Assembly (NCBI GenBank): GCA_900755995.1
Contig: CAAEIM010000004.1
Location: 1-6,001, forward strand
Direction: 5' to 3'
DNA length: 6,001 nt
DNA from: Clostridia bacterium
Lineage (GTDB): Bacteria > Bacillota > Clostridia > Oscillospirales > Acutalibacteraceae
Positions 5,631 to 6,001 of this stretch are shown piece after piece. Numbering within the stretch: position 1 is the stretch's first letter; each line of letters starts with the position of its first letter. Position numbers and translations under genes: made by a program. The notes under the pieces are model-generated. The model worked only from the letters and a program-made list of their open reading frames with translations. It was not told the origin of the DNA and searched no databases.

Positions 5631-5654
5631 TTATCTCGGTGAAATCTCTTTTTC
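5611..5654 (+). repeat. Four tandem 11-bp direct repeats, candidate OmpR/PhoB-type binding site
   Basis: CTCGG begins at 5613, 5624 and 5635, and CTCTT at 5646, each exactly 11 bp apart; the best units are ATCTCGGT at 5622-5629 and 5633-5640. OmpR/PhoB-family winged-helix domains bind head-to-tail on direct repeats of 11-bp period. The array ends 6 bp before a TATAAT and occupies the -35 position, the usual place for such an activator. The repeats are visible; the function is inferred. Confidence 0.5.
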
Positions 5655-5660
5655 ATACAG

Positions 5661-5666
5661 TATAAT
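5661..5666 (+). promoter_or_regulatory. -10 box without a good -35 box
   Basis: TATAAT matches consensus, but the region 16-18 bp upstream (around 5637-5644) has no recognisable -35 and is covered by the 11-bp repeats. This fits an activator-dependent promoter starting near 5673 and reading into the structured leader. Confidence 0.5.
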
Positions 5667-5702
5667 CCCTTTATCTACAAAACGGATAGGGGAAAACTGA
5701 AA

Positions 5703-5756
5703 ATGCCTGTCGGCTTATCCCCGCAAAGGGGATATAATGAAACACAGAAAAAATGA
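5703..5756 (+). CDS. Possible 17-codon leader peptide
   Basis: ATG 5703 opens a 17-codon frame (MPVGLSPQRGYNETQKK) ending at TGA 5754-5756. AGGGG (5688-5692) lies 10 nt upstream as a usable ribosome binding site. The frame runs through the hairpin at 5716-5734, so a ribosome translating or stalling on it would open or hold that hairpin. It resembles leader peptides of attenuated resistance genes in Firmicutes. No homology is recognised and so short a frame may be accidental. Confidence 0.3.
   Translation: MPVGLSPQRGYNETQKK
5716..5734 (+). promoter_or_regulatory. Hairpin sequestering a ribosome binding site
   Basis: TATCCCC (5716-5722) and GGGGATA (5728-5734) form a perfect 7-bp stem with a 5-nt loop. 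The GGGG arm belongs to AAAGGGG, a Shine-Dalgarno 5 nt before an ATG at 5737, so the stem would hide it. TATCC can alternatively pair with GGATA upstream (5684-5688), freeing the Shine-Dalgarno. Confidence 0.45.
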
Positions 5757-5803
5757 ACCACCGAAAATACCGCCTAATAGAAAACTTAAATATCAATTTT
5801 TAC

Positions 5804-5839
5804 ATACCGCAATCTCTAAGGGGATTGCGGTATTTTTTT
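5804..5839 (+). terminator. Strong intrinsic terminator in the leader region
   Basis: ATACCGCAATC (5804-5814) and GATTGCGGTAT (5823-5833) form a perfect 11-bp stem with an 8-nt loop, followed directly by seven T's (5833-5839). No complete gene lies between the -10 box at 5661 and this point, so it would end a short RNA of about 165 nt unless read-through is allowed. It is a candidate transcription attenuator. Confidence 0.8.
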
Positions 5840-5883
5840 GTTCGACATCGTTTTGCCTATTTAGTCCATACAGGCTAATATAT

Positions 5884-5925
5884 GGCAGTCCTCTACAAAA
5901 TGGGGGCTGTCGCAATAACAGCTCC
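5884..5925 (+). other. Two overlapping, mutually exclusive hairpins
   Basis: GGCAGTCCTC (5884-5893) pairs with GGGGGCTGTC (5902-5911) over 10 bp with three G-U pairs. The same GGGGCTGT (5903-5910) can instead pair with ACAGCTCC (5918-5925) over 8 bp with one G-U. The two folds share one arm and exclude each other. The G-U pairs work only in the + strand RNA. Confidence 0.4.
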
Positions 5926-5934
5926 AAAAAGAAA

Positions 5935-5964
5935 AACCGGGTAGCCCGAAAGGGTTGCCCGGTT
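5935..5964 (+). other. 13-bp GAAA-loop hairpin
   Basis: Positions 5935-5947 pair with 5952-5964 in an unbroken 13-bp stem including two G-U pairs, closed by a GAAA tetraloop (5948-5951). No clear T tract follows on the + strand. On the minus strand the stem is followed by TTTTTCTTTTT, so it could also end a minus-strand transcript arriving from the right. Confidence 0.5.
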
Positions 5965-5984
5965 AGTGCTTTCTATAGTATAAT
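5955..5984 (+). promoter_or_regulatory. Possible promoter at the right edge
   Basis: TATAAT (5979-5984) is a consensus -10 box; TTGCCC (5955-5960) is a weak -35 candidate with 18 bp spacing, lying in the 3' arm of the preceding hairpin. It would drive a gene to the right of the window. Chance is possible in AT-rich DNA. Confidence 0.25.
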
Positions 5985-6001
5985 TTAATTGCAAACAAAA
6001 A

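Larger units (their letters stand above)
5469..6001. other. Gene-poor tail with regulatory structure
   Basis: This 533-bp stretch has no convincing full-length gene on either strand. It contains, in order, the operon terminator, a short open minus-strand stretch, a set of 11-bp direct repeats, a -10 box, a short leader ORF with hairpin, a second strong terminator, two overlapping hairpins, a long GAAA-loop hairpin and a final -10-like box. The dense structure reading towards the right suggests it is the regulatory leader of a + strand gene beyond the window. Confidence 0.5.

Noticed and set aside
5611..5654. CRISPR-like array
   Set aside because: The units are contiguous 11-bp repeats without spacers, and no cas gene is nearby.
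5737..5988. An 83-codon + strand frame starting at ATG 5737 with a usable AAAGGGG ribosome binding site
   Set aside because: It runs straight through a perfect 11-bp terminator with seven U's and three further hairpins, its later part is compositionally odd, and no domain is recognisable. The start may matter for attenuation, but a real 83-aa product is unlikely.

Overview
The window carries an arsenic-resistance operon on the + strand, about 5.3 kb long, followed by a gene-poor but structurally rich 530-bp tail. Codon use, moderate GC, strong AGGAGG-type ribosome binding sites, an ACR3 pump paired with a thioredoxin-coupled ArsC, and a short stand-alone OmpR-type winged-helix protein all suggest a Firmicute of the class Clostridia, probably a gut anaerobe. 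The host and any mobile element cannot be named from this window: no integrase, relaxase or transposase is present.

Layout. Positions 1-132 hold two terminator hairpins that insulate the operon from what lies upstream. A consensus promoter (TTGACA, 17 bp, TATAAT; 152-180) overlaps an inverted repeat likely to be the ArsR operator. Then come, all on +: arsR (208-525); an ArsP-type permease (612-1625); a ferredoxin with a cysteine-rich tail (1642-1941); a membrane-anchored thioredoxin (1938-2498); a CcdA/ArsG-type membrane protein (2499-3191); a cytoplasmic thioredoxin-fold protein with a cysteine-rich N-terminus (3225-3602); the ACR3 arsenite pump (3618-4664); arsenate reductase ArsC (4657-5058); and a small winged-helix protein (5046-5468). 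Genes from 1642 onward are close-packed or overlapping, so one transcript is likely. A terminator at 5477-5510 ends it.

How the genes may work together. ArsC reduces As(V) to As(III) and ACR3 exports it; ArsR derepresses on binding As(III). The middle of the operon adds a second theme. An outward-facing thioredoxin, a CcdA-like dithiol carrier and a cytosolic thioredoxin form a complete candidate chain for moving reducing equivalents across the membrane. They also resemble in fold and order the ArsE/ArsF/ArsG set linked to aromatic organoarsenicals. With an ArsP-family permease (trivalent organoarsenical export), the operon may handle both inorganic and organic arsenic. The ferredoxin could supply electrons. 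Two proteins carry Cys-Gly-rich tails that may bind As(III).

The tail (5469-6001) has no convincing gene. It holds 11-bp tandem repeats just upstream of a -10 box without a good -35, which fits an OmpR/PhoB-type activator such as the one encoded next door. It also holds a leader with a short peptide ORF, a hairpin sequestering a second ribosome binding site, a strong U-tract terminator and further hairpins. I read it as an attenuated 5' leader for a gene beyond the right edge. A short open minus-strand stretch may be the worn end of an older gene.
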